DNA of 64,000 nt. Source: Desulfuromonadales bacterium. GTDB taxonomy: Bacteria > Desulfobacterota > Desulfuromonadia > Desulfuromonadales > BM103. The notes below the pieces were generated by a model, which saw only the letters and a list, made by a program, of their open reading frames with translations, made no database searches and was not told the origin of the DNA. The stretch lies in NCBI GenBank assembly GCA_027065695.1, contig JAMONP010000046.1, positions 36,295-100,294 of the forward strand. Direction: 5' to 3'. The translations under genes and the position numbers were made by a program. Positions 34,599 to 47,756 of this stretch are shown one piece after another. Within the stretch, counting starts at the first letter, position 1; each line of letters starts with the position of its first letter.

Positions 34599-35456
34599 TT
34601 AATCCTTGTCTAAATCTCTGTGGTTCACCTGTACAACACATCCGGTCCCGAGTAAGTATGGCCCGAGATCTTCTGCAACAGCGACACTCCGATGACGACC
34701 GCCGGTGCAACCAACACCAATGGTCAAGCTGGTCTTCCCTTCCTTGGAATAACGCGGGATCAGGAAGAAAAGCAGATCCTTGAGTTTGTCGAGAAAAGCC
34801 TGGTAGTCAGGCTGGCCGAGAACAAAACTGCTGACCTCCGAATCCAGCCCGGTCTTGGGACGCAACTCTTCAACAAAATGCGGGTTGTCAAGAAATCGCA
34901 CATCGAAAACCAGATCTACACCCAGAGGTAAACCATTTTTAAAACCAAAAGACTGCACCTGCAACTGTAGCTGTCTCTTGTGCTCTGCTGATCCCAGCAC
35001 AGAGGCCAGAACTCTCTGCCGAAGTTGATGAACAGTCAATCCTGAAGAATCCAGAATGATCGTTGCCAAGCTACGTAGTCTTGACATGATGTCCCGCTCT
35101 CGATCAATTGCAGCAATAATCCCCTCTTTCTGCACCAGAGGGTGGCGGCGGCGTGTCTCTGAAAAACGCCTGACCAAATCATCGGTCGAGGCCTCAAAGA
35201 ACAGCACATCAACCTTATGCCCTTCGGCCTTAATGCTCTGCAACACTTCCTGGCAATCACCAAGAAAATCAGAACTCCGGGCATCGACAACAGTCGCTAC
35301 CTTTTCATAGCCATGATCAGTTAAAGCAAGAAAATCAGGGAGCATGACCAAAGGAAGATTATCGATAACAAAGAAACCGGCATCTTCCAGAGCACGTGCA
35401 CCGGTACTTTTACCGGAACCTGACAGGCCGGTGATAACAACCAGTTGCCGCTTCAT
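34599..35456 (-). CDS. rapZ: RNase adapter protein RapZ (YvcJ/NTPase)
   Basis: VITGLSGSGKSTGARALEDAGFFVIDNLP, SFGFKNGLPLGVDLVFDVRFLDNP, GCTGGRHRSV. Confidence 0.96.
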   Translation of the reverse strand: MKRQLVVITGLSGSGKSTGARALEDAGFFVIDNLPLVMLPDFLALTDHGYEKVATVVDARSSDFLGDCQEVLQSIKAEGHKVDVLFFEASTDDLVRRFSETRRRHPLVQKEGIIAAIDRERDIMSRLRSLATIILDSSGLTVHQLRQRVLASVLGSAEHKRQLQLQVQSFGFKNGLPLGVDLVFDVRFLDNPHFVEELRPKTGLDSEVSSFVLGQPDYQAFLDKLKDLLFFLIPRYSKEGKTSLTIGVGCTGGRHRSVAVAEDLGPYLLGTGCVVQVNHRDLDKD

Positions 35457-36436
35457 TCCAGGTTATCCCCAATGATAGAATGAGCATGGATACGGGCGGT
35501 TTCAGCCATCCGCTGCTCCAGCCGCTCTTCAAATTCAATCGCACTGTGATAACCCATTTCCTTAAGCAACTGATTACGGGCCGCAACCTCGACAATAGTC
35601 GTGATGTTTCTGCCGTAGCGGACAGGAATTGTCTGCATGGGTAATTTCACCCCGAGCAGTTCATAACTCTTTTCTTCAAGCCCGAGGCGATCATAGACGT
35701 GGTCATCTTGCCATTCCACAAGCTCAATGACCAAATCGATTTTCTTGCGCTCACGAATGGCAGCGACACCAAACAGATGCTTGATATTGATAATACCAAG
35801 GCCACGAATCTCCATATGATAGTGCAGGAGATCATTGCCTTCGCCAAAGAGAACCGCCGGAAGTTTCAAGCGAACTTTAATTATATCATCAGCCACCAAG
35901 CGATGGCCGCGAATAATCAGGTCAAGGGCGCACTCGCTCTTGCCGACACCACTCTTGCCCAGTAAAAGAACACCGACACCAAGCACATCGACAAGAACCC
36001 CATGCACGTTGGTCTGATCAAGCAGGCGCTCTTCCAGATACTGGGTTAGAAGCGAGATAAAGGTCGAGCTTTGATGATGACTGCGCAACAGAGGAATATT
36101 GTGGCTTTCCACTTCGCGCAAAAGATTGTCGGGAGGATCGAGGTTTTTGGTGATGATAAAACAGCAGATATCAAGGGCGCAAAGCCCATTAACACGAGCT
36201 TCAGCTTTGGCGGGGTCTTGTTGATATAATTCGGAAAGATAACTGAGTTCAGTGGCACCAAGGATCTGGATACGATCAGGATGAAGATTCTTGGTATAAC
36301 CAGCCAGGGCCAAGCCAGGCTTCTGAATTCTTGGGACTTGCACAAAACGGCTCAGACCACGCTTGCCTGCCAAAAGCTCCAGGTCAAGTCCGGCCTCTGT
36401 CTCGGACAGCAATTCTGAGATACTCAAACGGGGCAT
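35453..36436 (-). CDS. hprK: HPr(Ser) kinase/phosphorylase
   Basis: VLLLGKSGVGKSECALDLIIRGHRLVADD; EIRGLGIINI. Confidence 0.97.
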   Translation of the reverse strand: MPRLSISELLSETEAGLDLELLAGKRGLSRFVQVPRIQKPGLALAGYTKNLHPDRIQILGATELSYLSELYQQDPAKAEARVNGLCALDICCFIITKNLDPPDNLLREVESHNIPLLRSHHQSSTFISLLTQYLEERLLDQTNVHGVLVDVLGVGVLLLGKSGVGKSECALDLIIRGHRLVADDIIKVRLKLPAVLFGEGNDLLHYHMEIRGLGIINIKHLFGVAAIRERKKIDLVIELVEWQDDHVYDRLGLEEKSYELLGVKLPMQTIPVRYGRNITTIVEVAARNQLLKEMGYHSAIEFEERLEQRMAETARIHAHSIIGDNLE

Positions 36437-36448
36437 CGATCTAATCTT

Positions 36449-36910
36449 TTATAGTTGATCTTCTTCTTCTGAAATAATGCGATGAATTTCTGCACCATCC
36501 ACTGCTGACTGCAGACGTTCACGCACCACGGTACTTTTCAGGAGCTTGGAAATTCGGGCAAGGGTCTTCAAATGGATACCAACAGACTCTTCAGGAGCAA
36601 CCAGAAGAAAGAAAAGATACGCCGGCTTATCGTCCATAGAGTCAAAATCTACGCCATTATGGCTTAAGCCAAAGGAAATCAGCAGCCGGTCAATGTCCTT
36701 TAATTTGCCATGAGGAATCGCAACCCCATCGCCAATACCCGTAGAACCAAGGCGTTCCCGTTCCATGAGGACTTTCAGAACATCGTCCCGAACCAAACTC
36801 GCGTCAGCCTTCAGTAGAGCATCCGTCAGCTCGGCAAGAACTTCTTTTTTCCCCGTACCTTTCAAATCTGCGACGATCGCCGCAGGGTCCAGCAACTCCG
36901 AAATTTTCAT
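36449..36910 (-). CDS. ptsN: PTS IIA-like nitrogen regulatory protein
   Basis: GDGVAIPHGKL (active His), LTDALLKAD. Confidence 0.94.
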   Translation of the reverse strand: MKISELLDPAAIVADLKGTGKKEVLAELTDALLKADASLVRDDVLKVLMERERLGSTGIGDGVAIPHGKLKDIDRLLISFGLSHNGVDFDSMDDKPAYLFFLLVAPEESVGIHLKTLARISKLLKSTVVRERLQSAVDGAEIHRIISEEEDQL

Positions 36911-36950
36911 CTTACAATTAACCTGATTATTGGTAAAAGGTTAGCAAACA

Positions 36951-36984
36951 ACGGCAAGCGGCAACATTGCCGCTTGCCGAAAAA
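36951..36984 (-). terminator. hairpin between hpf and ptsN
   Basis: GGCAAGCGGCAACATTGCCGCTTGCC. Confidence 0.6.
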
Positions 36985-36991
36985 GTTTGTC

Positions 36992-37546
36992 CTAGGGCTG
37001 AGGAACAATCAGACCATAATTGCCATCATTACGCCGATAAACCACATTAATCCCCTCAGATGATGCATCTGTGAAAACCAGGAATTGTTTTTCCAGCAGG
37101 TCCATCTGCATAACGGCTTCATCCACTGACATCGGTTTTACCTGAAAACTTTCAGATTTGATAATACTGGGCTCCTGATGGCCTTCATCAATACTTTCAG
37201 CAGTGTAAATTGTTCTATCCACACGCCGTTCCCGACCGCTCAAAGGCTTGTGCTTTTTGATCTTGTCTTTATAGCGCTTCAACTGGCGGTCGAGTTTATC
37301 CAGCATACCGTCAATCGCTGCGTACATGTCATTCGTCTCTTCTTTTGCTTTGATAACTATCCCTTTAGCAGTCAGAGTCGCTTCTGCTTTGTGACGAATC
37401 TTCTTTGCTACGGAGAGAACTACCTGAGCCTCAACTGGTTCTTCAATATATTTTTTAACCTTGGGAAGTTTATCTTCAACATAGTTACGCACCGGTTCAC
37501 TGGTTTCCATATGTCGGAAGGTCACATTAATCCGCATAATTTTCAC
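36992..37546 (-). CDS. hpf: ribosome hibernation-promoting factor (long form)
   Basis: INVTFRHMETSEPVRNYVEDKLPKVKKYIEEPVEAQVVLSV; C-terminal FLVFTDASSEGINVVYRRNDGNYGLI. Confidence 0.95.
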   Translation of the reverse strand: MKIMRINVTFRHMETSEPVRNYVEDKLPKVKKYIEEPVEAQVVLSVAKKIRHKAEATLTAKGIVIKAKEETNDMYAAIDGMLDKLDRQLKRYKDKIKKHKPLSGRERRVDRTIYTAESIDEGHQEPSIIKSESFQVKPMSVDEAVMQMDLLEKQFLVFTDASSEGINVVYRRNDGNYGLIVPQP

Positions 37547-37667
37547 ACCTCCTGGTAAATGTTTATAAAAATATCTGAGTCGCTACAATTATACCTGCTG
37601 ATTCTCATAAAACCATCCCAAATCCACTAATATGAACGGGCCCAGTAATAAGAACAAACTTAACGAA

Positions 37668-39116
37668 TCAAAACAAGCGTTTCCTCTGGGTAGAAGAACC
37701 AACACCTAACATTTCCCGATATTTGGTCACCGTACGACGAGCAATATCAATCCCTTGACCATGCAGGATCTCAACGATCTTCTGATCTGAATATGGTTTG
37801 CTGGCAAGCTCAGAGGCAACAATTTCCTTGATCTTGCTTTTCACGCTCTCCGAAGCAACTGAATCGCCCCCGGTTGTATTGATACCGCTGTTGAAAAAGT
37901 ATTTCAGTTCAAAAAGCCCCTGAGGCGTCTGCACATACTTATTGGTCGTCACACGACTGACCGTGGATTCGTGCATCTCGATATCTTCAGCGACATCACG
38001 CAAAACCAGAGGCTTGAGATATGCAACGCCCCGGTCAAAGAAGTTACGTTGGAATTTAACGATACTTGTCGTGACCCGAAAGATGGTCCGTTGACGTTGA
38101 TGAATGCTCTTAATCAACCAAAGAGCACCACGTAATTTATCCTGAATATACTCTCCCGCCTTTGCATCAATTTGTGCAGAACCGGAGAGAGCATTGCGGT
38201 AAAAGGAATTGATCCTCAAATTAGGTAAACCCTCATCGTTGAGAACAACGTGATATTCATCGCTGACTTTGTGCACAAAGATATCTGGAATAATGTAATG
38301 GACGTCATCCTGGCCATACTGGCTGCCAGGGCGGGGGTCAAGACCACTGATGAATTTGGCCGCATCAAACACTTCGTCCAGAGAAACCTGAAGAGCTCTG
38401 GCAATTACTTGATAACGACGGTTTTCCAGTTCCTCAAGCTGATCTCTCAGGATGACACCAACGAGATCCTCAGACATTCCCAACAGATCAACCTGCTTCA
38501 GGAGACACTCCTGCAGGCTGCGACTGGCAACACCTGGAGGATCAAAATCCTGAACCTCTGCGAGGACTTTTTCGACATCATCAGGGTCACAACCGGACTG
38601 AGCAGCAATTTCTTCAACAGAGGACTGAAGGTAACCAGCATCATCCACATTACCGATAATTTCACCGGCAATGGCTCTTTCATGGTTTTCCAATCGGGAG
38701 AGATTTAACTGCCACATCAGGTGATCGGCCAGAGAGGGTTTTCTGGTCAAGAGGTTTTCGTAAGATGGTCGATCTGAATCATCTTCGTAGTTGTCGGCGG
38801 TGGTACCACCAAGGCTATAGCTTTCCAGATATGTCTTCCAGTCAATATCCGCCATGCCATCGCGAACAGCATCAACCTCTTTGACAGTCTCCTGATTTTG
38901 CTCGTCAAGCGCCTCAGCCTTACGTTCTTCTTCCGGAGTTTTCTCTTCAGGTGTTTCCTGCCCTTCTTCCAGGACAGGGTTCTCCTCAAGTTCTTCGCGC
39001 ACCACATCCATCAACTCCATGCGCGAGAGTTGCAGCAGCTTGATAGCCTGCTGCAGCTGCGGCGTCATAACCAGTTGCTGGCTGAGCTTAAGTTGTTGTC
39101 TTATCTCTAAAGCCAT
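37668..39116 (-). CDS. rpoN: RNA polymerase sigma-54 factor (start reassigned to 39116)
   Basis: MALEIRQQLKLSQQLVMTPQLQQAIKLLQLSRMEL; C-terminal RRTVTKYREMLGVGSSTQRKRLF (RpoN box ARRTVTKYRE). Confidence 0.97.
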   Translation of the reverse strand: MALEIRQQLKLSQQLVMTPQLQQAIKLLQLSRMELMDVVREELEENPVLEEGQETPEEKTPEEERKAEALDEQNQETVKEVDAVRDGMADIDWKTYLESYSLGGTTADNYEDDSDRPSYENLLTRKPSLADHLMWQLNLSRLENHERAIAGEIIGNVDDAGYLQSSVEEIAAQSGCDPDDVEKVLAEVQDFDPPGVASRSLQECLLKQVDLLGMSEDLVGVILRDQLEELENRRYQVIARALQVSLDEVFDAAKFISGLDPRPGSQYGQDDVHYIIPDIFVHKVSDEYHVVLNDEGLPNLRINSFYRNALSGSAQIDAKAGEYIQDKLRGALWLIKSIHQRQRTIFRVTTSIVKFQRNFFDRGVAYLKPLVLRDVAEDIEMHESTVSRVTTNKYVQTPQGLFELKYFFNSGINTTGGDSVASESVKSKIKEIVASELASKPYSDQKIVEILHGQGIDIARRTVTKYREMLGVGSSTQRKRLF

Positions 39117-39163
39117 ATCACCATCGTAACGGAAAGTGAACTCACGAATTTGAGCATGTGAAT

Positions 39164-39889
39164 CTAAAGCCGGAACTTCTCTCCCAGATAAATCGCCTTT
39201 GCCTTTGGACTGTGCGCAATTTCTTCCGGAGTACCATGCTCCAGAATACAACCCTCATTCAGGATATAGGCACGGTCACAAACACCCAGTGTTTCACGAA
39301 CATTGTGGTCGGAAATCAATACGCCAATCTGGCGTTTTTTCAATTCGAGGATAATCCCCTGGATATCAAGCACCGCTAGTGGGTCAACCCCCGCAAAAGG
39401 CTCGTCAAGCAAGATAAACCTCGGCTCCAGCACTAGGGCTCTGGCGATCTCGACGCGTCGTCTCTCGCCACCGGAGAGAGTATAACCGTAAGATTTTGCC
39501 ACATGCGTCAAACGAAAATCTTCGAGTAATTGGTCTTTGCGCTTTTGCTGACCTTGCTTGGAGCTTCCTGTTGTCTCCAGAATCGCCAGAAGATTCTGTT
39601 CAACTGTCAGTTTGCGAAAAATTGAAGCTTCCTGAGGGAGATACGAAATCCCCATCCTCGCTCTCTGATGCATAGGCAACGGCGTCAAATTCTCTTCATC
39701 AAGAAAGACTTCACCCTGGTCCGGCCTGACCAGACCGACCACCATATAAAAAGAGGTGGTTTTACCCGCACCATTCGGACCAAGCAGGCCGACAACTTCA
39801 CCTGAACTGAGTTCCAGATCAACCGAAGAAACCACCTGCCTGTTCTTGTATGATTTTGATAAACCCCGGGCGGTCAGAAGATGACTCAA
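39164..39889 (-). CDS. lptB: LPS export system ATP-binding protein
   Basis: [33 protein letters not shown]. Confidence 0.96.
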   Translation of the reverse strand: MSHLLTARGLSKSYKNRQVVSSVDLELSSGEVVGLLGPNGAGKTTSFYMVVGLVRPDQGEVFLDEENLTPLPMHQRARMGISYLPQEASIFRKLTVEQNLLAILETTGSSKQGQQKRKDQLLEDFRLTHVAKSYGYTLSGGERRRVEIARALVLEPRFILLDEPFAGVDPLAVLDIQGIILELKKRQIGVLISDHNVRETLGVCDRAYILNEGCILEHGTPEEIAHSPKAKAIYLGEKFRL

Positions 39890-40392
39890 GGCTTCTCCTC
39901 CGACTTTGGGGTAAAGACAGCGTTTACTCGCCCATCTGCACCACCAGTAACAACGCTGCGTTTATCGTTCAGATAGATTGTGATCTCTTGCCCCTGGATA
40001 TAATTATCACCATCACTGACCTTAGGTGAACCGGTCAAAACGATTCGTTCTTCAGCATGGTAGAGAACCGCTTTTTCAGCTGTCGCGATTCTTGCCCCTT
40101 GAACTATACGCACGGCACCCTCAGCAACGACTTGCTCAACCTCTCGCTTTTCACCTGCGTACTTGACTGTCAAGCGATCTCCAAAGATCGTGACATCGTC
40201 CTGAATCGCAACTGCATTGCCTTCGAAAACAATGGTTTGAGCCACATCGTCAGCTTCAAGACGATCCGAAGAGACCTCAATGGGACCACGATTTTGCGAT
40301 TCTACTGCAATTGCCGCAAACACCGACAATGGTAAAAGCAAAAGCAGAACACATATACAGAGAAAAGTAGTTTTCGTCATGGAGATTGTCAC
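39886..40392 (-). CDS. lptA: LPS transport periplasmic protein LptA
   Basis: OstA-like: [30 protein letters not shown]; gene order. Confidence 0.9.
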   Translation of the reverse strand: MTISMTKTTFLCICVLLLLLPLSVFAAIAVESQNRGPIEVSSDRLEADDVAQTIVFEGNAVAIQDDVTIFGDRLTVKYAGEKREVEQVVAEGAVRIVQGARIATAEKAVLYHAEERIVLTGSPKVSDGDNYIQGQEITIYLNDKRSVVTGGADGRVNAVFTPKSEEKP

Positions 40393-40961
40393 TTCTGCCG
40401 CTCCGAATCAAAAAAACCCTTAACCTTCGACTTCAGGGACAGACGCTCCTGCTTCAGGTTAAAGATCAGGCCGGTACCTTCCAGGCGCATGCCATCGCCG
40501 ACCAATCGAACATGCGCGTCTGTCATCGCTGTCTGCGTGGCATGATCATAATCAAGATGATCGGTATACAGTGTATAGCCATCTGAATTATTCAAAACAA
40601 CATCTTCATTCAAGCTGACCTGCTGATAATCGTTACTCAATTCACCAGTGCCAGCCTGGAGAGACCCCTCAGGTTCGCCATCTTCATTATAAAAACTCAA
40701 ACGAGGGCTAATGACCTCCATCACACCGGAAGAAGACTTGCGCTCCACCTGTTTAGCCACCAAACGCCAACGTGGCTTGCCATTCTCAATATGGGTATAA
40801 TCAAGGTCTTGAAGCGACACATCAATACCCTCTGGCAAAGCCTTCACTATCGTCTCCAATTGATTGCCAGGGCTATATCGCAGAGCAATAACAACCAGCA
40901 GAGTCAGTGCCAAGCCTAAGGCCAGAGCCAGAAGCAGATTACGGGGTTTGAAATAACTCAT
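40389..40961 (-). CDS. lptC: LPS export system protein LptC
   Basis: N-terminal TM and DUF1239-like pattern; position between kdsC and lptA. Confidence 0.85.
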   Translation of the reverse strand: MSYFKPRNLLLALALGLALTLLVVIALRYSPGNQLETIVKALPEGIDVSLQDLDYTHIENGKPRWRLVAKQVERKSSSGVMEVISPRLSFYNEDGEPEGSLQAGTGELSNDYQQVSLNEDVVLNNSDGYTLYTDHLDYDHATQTAMTDAHVRLVGDGMRLEGTGLIFNLKQERLSLKSKVKGFFDSERQK

Positions 40962-41053
40962 TGATGAGGCTCAGTATAGCACCGGGGGATATTTACTGTA
41001 AAGTGCAATATGGCAAGTTGGCATGGGAATTGTAAGGGAGACACTAAAACCGT

Positions 41054-41572
41054 TTAAGCTTCGAAATAATGACGCGTTACAGTCGACCAACGACCGGACT
41101 CCTTGAGCAGAAAATCACAGACTTCTCTAACCGCCCCCCGGCCACCGCAACGTTTGGTAACCATATGGGCGTAGGGCTTCACATCATCCACTGCGTCTGC
41201 GACAGTCGCGGCAAAGCCGACTTGGCGCATAACTGGCAGATCAACGACATCATCACCAACATAAGCAACTTCTTCTGGCAACAATGCCAGCTTTTCCAGG
41301 ATTTCCCAGAAAGGCAGGCTCTTGTCCTTGGCGCCCTGATAAACCAGCTCAATACCCAGTTCTGCAGCCCTGCGGGCAACGATTGACGACTGGCGGCCGG
41401 TAATGATACCAACCTGGATGCCAGCCCGCTGCAGCAGCTTGAGGCCATGACCGTCCTTCACATCGAAGGACTTGCTTTCGCCACCATTGCTATCATAGGT
41501 AATCCGACCGTCAGTCATGACACCATCGACATCGAGCAATAACAACTTGATCTTGGCAAGATCGACAGACAT
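41054..41572 (-). CDS. kdsC: 3-deoxy-D-manno-octulosonate 8-phosphate phosphatase
   Basis: KLLLLDVDGVMTDGRITYDSNGGESKSFDVKDGHGLKLL. Confidence 0.95.
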   Translation of the reverse strand: MSVDLAKIKLLLLDVDGVMTDGRITYDSNGGESKSFDVKDGHGLKLLQRAGIQVGIITGRQSSIVARRAAELGIELVYQGAKDKSLPFWEILEKLALLPEEVAYVGDDVVDLPVMRQVGFAATVADAVDDVKPYAHMVTKRCGGRGAVREVCDFLLKESGRWSTVTRHYFEA

Positions 41573-42552
41573 CAGATAATCCCCGATTTGAGCAAGTCGT
41601 GCAGGTGAATGATTCCAATCGGTTTCTGGCTCTCTTCCGAGTCAAACACAAACAAGGAGGTAATGGTATGTTCCTCCATGCGTTGCAGAGCTTTTGCTGC
41701 AAGGTTGGTATGCAGAATGCGCTTTGACTTGCCGCTCATAAGCTCGCTGATAGGTCGATTGAGAACTTCAATTCCCTGCTCGATTTTACGACGTAAATCA
41801 CCATCGGTAAAAACCCCAATCAAGGCACCCTGTTCATCAACAACCCCGGTAATCCCCAGTTTTTTACTGGAGATCATATACAGTGCATCCTTTAATGGAG
41901 TGTCGCCATCGACTATCGGAACAGCTTCTCCCACATGCATCAGATCTTCAACTCGCAACAGCAGACGTTTACCCAAGGCACCTCCAGGATGATAGAGGGC
42001 AAAATCCTCTTCGCGGAAACCTCTCTGCAGAAGCAGGGCAATAGCCAGGGCATCGCCCATGACTAAAGTAACGGTTGTACTTGCCGTCGGAGCCAATTGC
42101 AACGGACAGGCCTCTTCCTTGATGGAGATATCCAGAAACACATCGCCAGCCCGAGCCAGGGTGCTGCCAGGTTTGCCGGCCATGGCTATCAGCGGCAGAC
42201 CCATGCGCTTGATAATCGGCAATATACGGGTAATCTCTTCCGTTTCACCGGAGTTTGAAACCGCAATGACGACATCGCCTTTCATCAACATCCCCAGATC
42301 ACCGTGGACACCTTCCGCTGGATGAAGGAAGATAGTTGGTGTTCCTGTCGAAGCCATAGTCGCAGCCATCTTCTGGCAGATCAGGCCAGACTTACCCATC
42401 CCGGTCACAACCACTCGCCCGGAACAAGCCAGAATCATCTCCACCGCTTTGGCAAAATCTTTATCCAAGCGTGCGGAGAGAGCTTCAACAGCATCCGTCT
42501 CTATCTGGATGACTTTACGGGCGGCCTCTAAAATTTCAGTGTGGTTAGCCAT
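41572..42552 (-). CDS. kdsD: arabinose-5-phosphate isomerase (SIS + CBS)
   Basis: VVVTGMGKSGLICQKMAATMASTGTPTIFLHPAEGVHGDLGM. Confidence 0.95.
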   Translation of the reverse strand: MANHTEILEAARKVIQIETDAVEALSARLDKDFAKAVEMILACSGRVVVTGMGKSGLICQKMAATMASTGTPTIFLHPAEGVHGDLGMLMKGDVVIAVSNSGETEEITRILPIIKRMGLPLIAMAGKPGSTLARAGDVFLDISIKEEACPLQLAPTASTTVTLVMGDALAIALLLQRGFREEDFALYHPGGALGKRLLLRVEDLMHVGEAVPIVDGDTPLKDALYMISSKKLGITGVVDEQGALIGVFTDGDLRRKIEQGIEVLNRPISELMSGKSKRILHTNLAAKALQRMEEHTITSLFVFDSEESQKPIGIIHLHDLLKSGII

Positions 42553-42583
42553 TTTTACCTGACCCTTTTTTACCAGACTCTAT

Positions 42584-45056
<2,473 letters not shown>

Positions 45057-45131
45057 CTAAAACAATAGGCTAAAACAATTCAAACGTGCAATTTTACACT
45101 CCCAAAGCTTAAATGGAAACCCCTTATTCAC

Positions 45132-45881
45132 TTATTTATTGACCAGAAGCTCCTTAACACGCTCCAGATCTTCCGGAGTGTCAACACCCTGGCCCAGCAG
45201 GTCTGTCTCCGCCACTCGAATCCGGTAACCATGTTCAAGCGCGCGCAGCTGCTCAAGACACTCCTGGGCTTCCAGAGGTGTCGCCTGAAGGGATGGATAT
45301 TTAAGCAGAAAATCACGTCGATAGACATAAAGACCGATATGCTTGGCCGTCGCCAGCTCATGCCAGTGCTGATTGATTTCATCATTAAAATCACGTGAAC
45401 AGGGTATCGGTGCGCGAGAGAAATAGAGTGCGAAGCCCTGCCGATTGGTCACCACTTTGACAACATTCGGGTTCAGATACTCGTCCATTGACGTCAAGGG
45501 TGTTTTGAGTGTCCCCATAGGGATCGAGTTATCGGCCAGCATCGGCTCTAAGGCCGCCTGAATCATCATTGGATCAATTAAAGGTTCATCACCCTGCACA
45601 TTCACAATCAAATCATCAGTCAGATCAGCAGCAACCTCAGCGAGTCGATCAGTACCGGTGGCATGATCGGAGCGTGTCATCGCAACAACACCACCGAAAT
45701 CTTCCACAGCATCAGCAATACGTGAATCGTCCGTAGCTACGATAACCCGGTCAACCGATTCACAAAGAGACGAACGCTCATAAACCCACTGGATCATCGG
45801 TTTGCCACACAAGTCGGCAAGGGGTTTTCCAGGGAACCGGGTTGAGGCATAACGTGCCGGGATAACAACTGTAACACCCAT
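45132..45881 (-). CDS. kdsB: 3-deoxy-manno-octulosonate cytidylyltransferase
   Basis: VVIPARYASTRFPGKPLADLCGKPMIQWVYERS. Confidence 0.96.
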   Translation of the reverse strand: MGVTVVIPARYASTRFPGKPLADLCGKPMIQWVYERSSLCESVDRVIVATDDSRIADAVEDFGGVVAMTRSDHATGTDRLAEVAADLTDDLIVNVQGDEPLIDPMMIQAALEPMLADNSIPMGTLKTPLTSMDEYLNPNVVKVVTNRQGFALYFSRAPIPCSRDFNDEINQHWHELATAKHIGLYVYRRDFLLKYPSLQATPLEAQECLEQLRALEHGYRIRVAETDLLGQGVDTPEDLERVKELLVNK

Positions 45882-45883
45882 TA

Positions 45884-47443
45884 TTAAACTCCTGAATTTA
45901 ATCCGCCCTGACCACGTAAGGGCTCAGGCAAGAGTTCCTGCGGAAAGTTCTGGTAACAAACCGGGCGCAGAAATCTTTTTATGGCGGCCGTACCAACCGA
46001 AGTGCTTCTGCTATCTGTCGTTGCCGGGTAAGGCCCGCCATGATGCATCGCGGCACAAACCTCAACACCGGTCGGGAAACCGTTCACGACCAGACGTCCG
46101 GCTTTGCGCTCAAGAATATCAAATAGGTCGCAAAACCGATCAAGTTCTCTGTCAGTGCCATGTACGGTCGCTGTCAACTGCCCCTGAAGGCTCTCGGCCA
46201 CAGACAGCAGTTCAGCTCTGGAGTCACAGACCACAACCATTGCCGACGGCCCAAAAACCTCTTCTGTAAGGGTGGGGTTAGCAAGCAAGGTTTTCGCATC
46301 GGTCTGCAGAAGATCCGCATTAACCAGGCAACCGTCCAGCAAAGGACGCGGCCTGCCAAATTGCCAGACACCATCAATCGACGAAAGCCTATCCAATTTA
46401 TAGAGAAAATTCTGCTTGATGCCATCATGCAGCATGATTCCCGGCGGCTTTTCCGCAAGACAAGTTCTGATCTGAAGTAAAAAAGCATCTGTTGCAGCAC
46501 CCTTAATCACTACAATAAGTCCTGGCGCAGTGCAAAACTGACCTACACTGAGGGTTAATGATTCGGCCAGAGCCACTGCCAGTAAGTCACCCTCGTCGCC
46601 AATAATTTGCGGCAAGAGAAAAACCGGATTAACGCTGCCCATCTCGGCATAAACCGGAATCGGTTCCGATCGTGAGCAGGCCAGGTCGAAAAGTGCCCGC
46701 CCACCGGTAAGCGAACCGGTAAAGGCAACCGCTTTTATCTCTGGCTGTTGCACCAGAGCCGCCCCCACCTCTGTACTCTCGGCTTGCAGCAAAGAGAATA
46801 CTCCTGGTGGCATCTGGTTTTTCCGAACCGCCCGGATCACCGCCTGTCCAGCTAATTCACAGGTCCCAGGGTGTGCCGGATGGCCCTTGACCACAACCGG
46901 GCAGCCCGCAGCCAGTGCCGACGCGGTATCACCACCAGCGACAGAAAATGCCAGCGGAAAGTTGCTTGCACCGAACACCGCGACCGGACCGAGCGGGATC
47001 TGCATCACCCGTAGATCGGGTTTCGGCCCAAGTGCTCTCTCTGGCAGCGCACGCTCAATACGCACTCCCAGATAGGCCCCCTGACGAATTTCCTGTGCAA
47101 AAAGCTGCAACTGATTGACCGTACGGGAAAGTTCCCCTTTGAGTCTTGGGGTCGGAAGAGCGGTCTCCTCATGGGCACGGGCCAGCAAGTCTTCACCGAG
47201 AGCCATCAACTCCTCACCAATACTCTCCAGAAAGGCAGCGCGTTGCAGAGATGGCAGCTTACGGTAAAGATCAAAAGCGGCAGCGGCGGCAGTGGCAGCA
47301 CTGTTGACATCATCGCGTGTCGCCTCGCAGAATTGCGGTTCAAGAGCAATCCCGGTGGCAGGGTTCACCGCAGCAAAACTCTGCACACACACCGAACTAA
47401 ATTCCGAAGCAATGATCTGCGTTCCCAAAAGACTCACAACCAC
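45884..47443 (-). CDS. aldehyde dehydrogenase (NADP-dependent; alpha-ketoglutaric semialdehyde dehydrogenase-like)
   Basis: PLGPVAVFGASNFPLAFSVAGGDTASALAAGCPVVVKGHPAHPGT. Confidence 0.9.
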   Translation of the reverse strand: MVVSLLGTQIIASEFSSVCVQSFAAVNPATGIALEPQFCEATRDDVNSAATAAAAAFDLYRKLPSLQRAAFLESIGEELMALGEDLLARAHEETALPTPRLKGELSRTVNQLQLFAQEIRQGAYLGVRIERALPERALGPKPDLRVMQIPLGPVAVFGASNFPLAFSVAGGDTASALAAGCPVVVKGHPAHPGTCELAGQAVIRAVRKNQMPPGVFSLLQAESTEVGAALVQQPEIKAVAFTGSLTGGRALFDLACSRSEPIPVYAEMGSVNPVFLLPQIIGDEGDLLAVALAESLTLSVGQFCTAPGLIVVIKGAATDAFLLQIRTCLAEKPPGIMLHDGIKQNFLYKLDRLSSIDGVWQFGRPRPLLDGCLVNADLLQTDAKTLLANPTLTEEVFGPSAMVVVCDSRAELLSVAESLQGQLTATVHGTDRELDRFCDLFDILERKAGRLVVNGFPTGVEVCAAMHHGGPYPATTDSRSTSVGTAAIKRFLRPVCYQNFPQELLPEPLRGQGGLNSGV

Positions 47444-47644
47444 ACTCCATTAAACTGACTCTTATGTAATGACACCTTATGATGACAACCGACTATTAGT
47501 TCAATCACCTGCAACCATTGGCAGTATTGACAATTTTTAGTTTCAGCCAGAGGACAACTCAGAGCCCTGCATAATCCTCGCACAATTCAACCTGATTTGA
47601 AAGTTCTCTATCCACAGCAATCACGTGTTACTGGAAGCCACAAA

Positions 47645-47690
47645 GAAAAAACGAGGACTCAAGCATACACGCTAAGTCCTCGTTTTTATA
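47645..47690. terminator. bidirectional terminator hairpin
   Basis: AAAAAACGAGGACTcaagcatacacgctAAGTCCTCGTTTTTAT. Confidence 0.8.
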
Positions 47691-47756
47691 AATTTCCGTC
47701 CCAAACTGTTAAACAAGTAAAGAAGAGCCTTCTTTTTGATATTCTTTACCCTGAAT

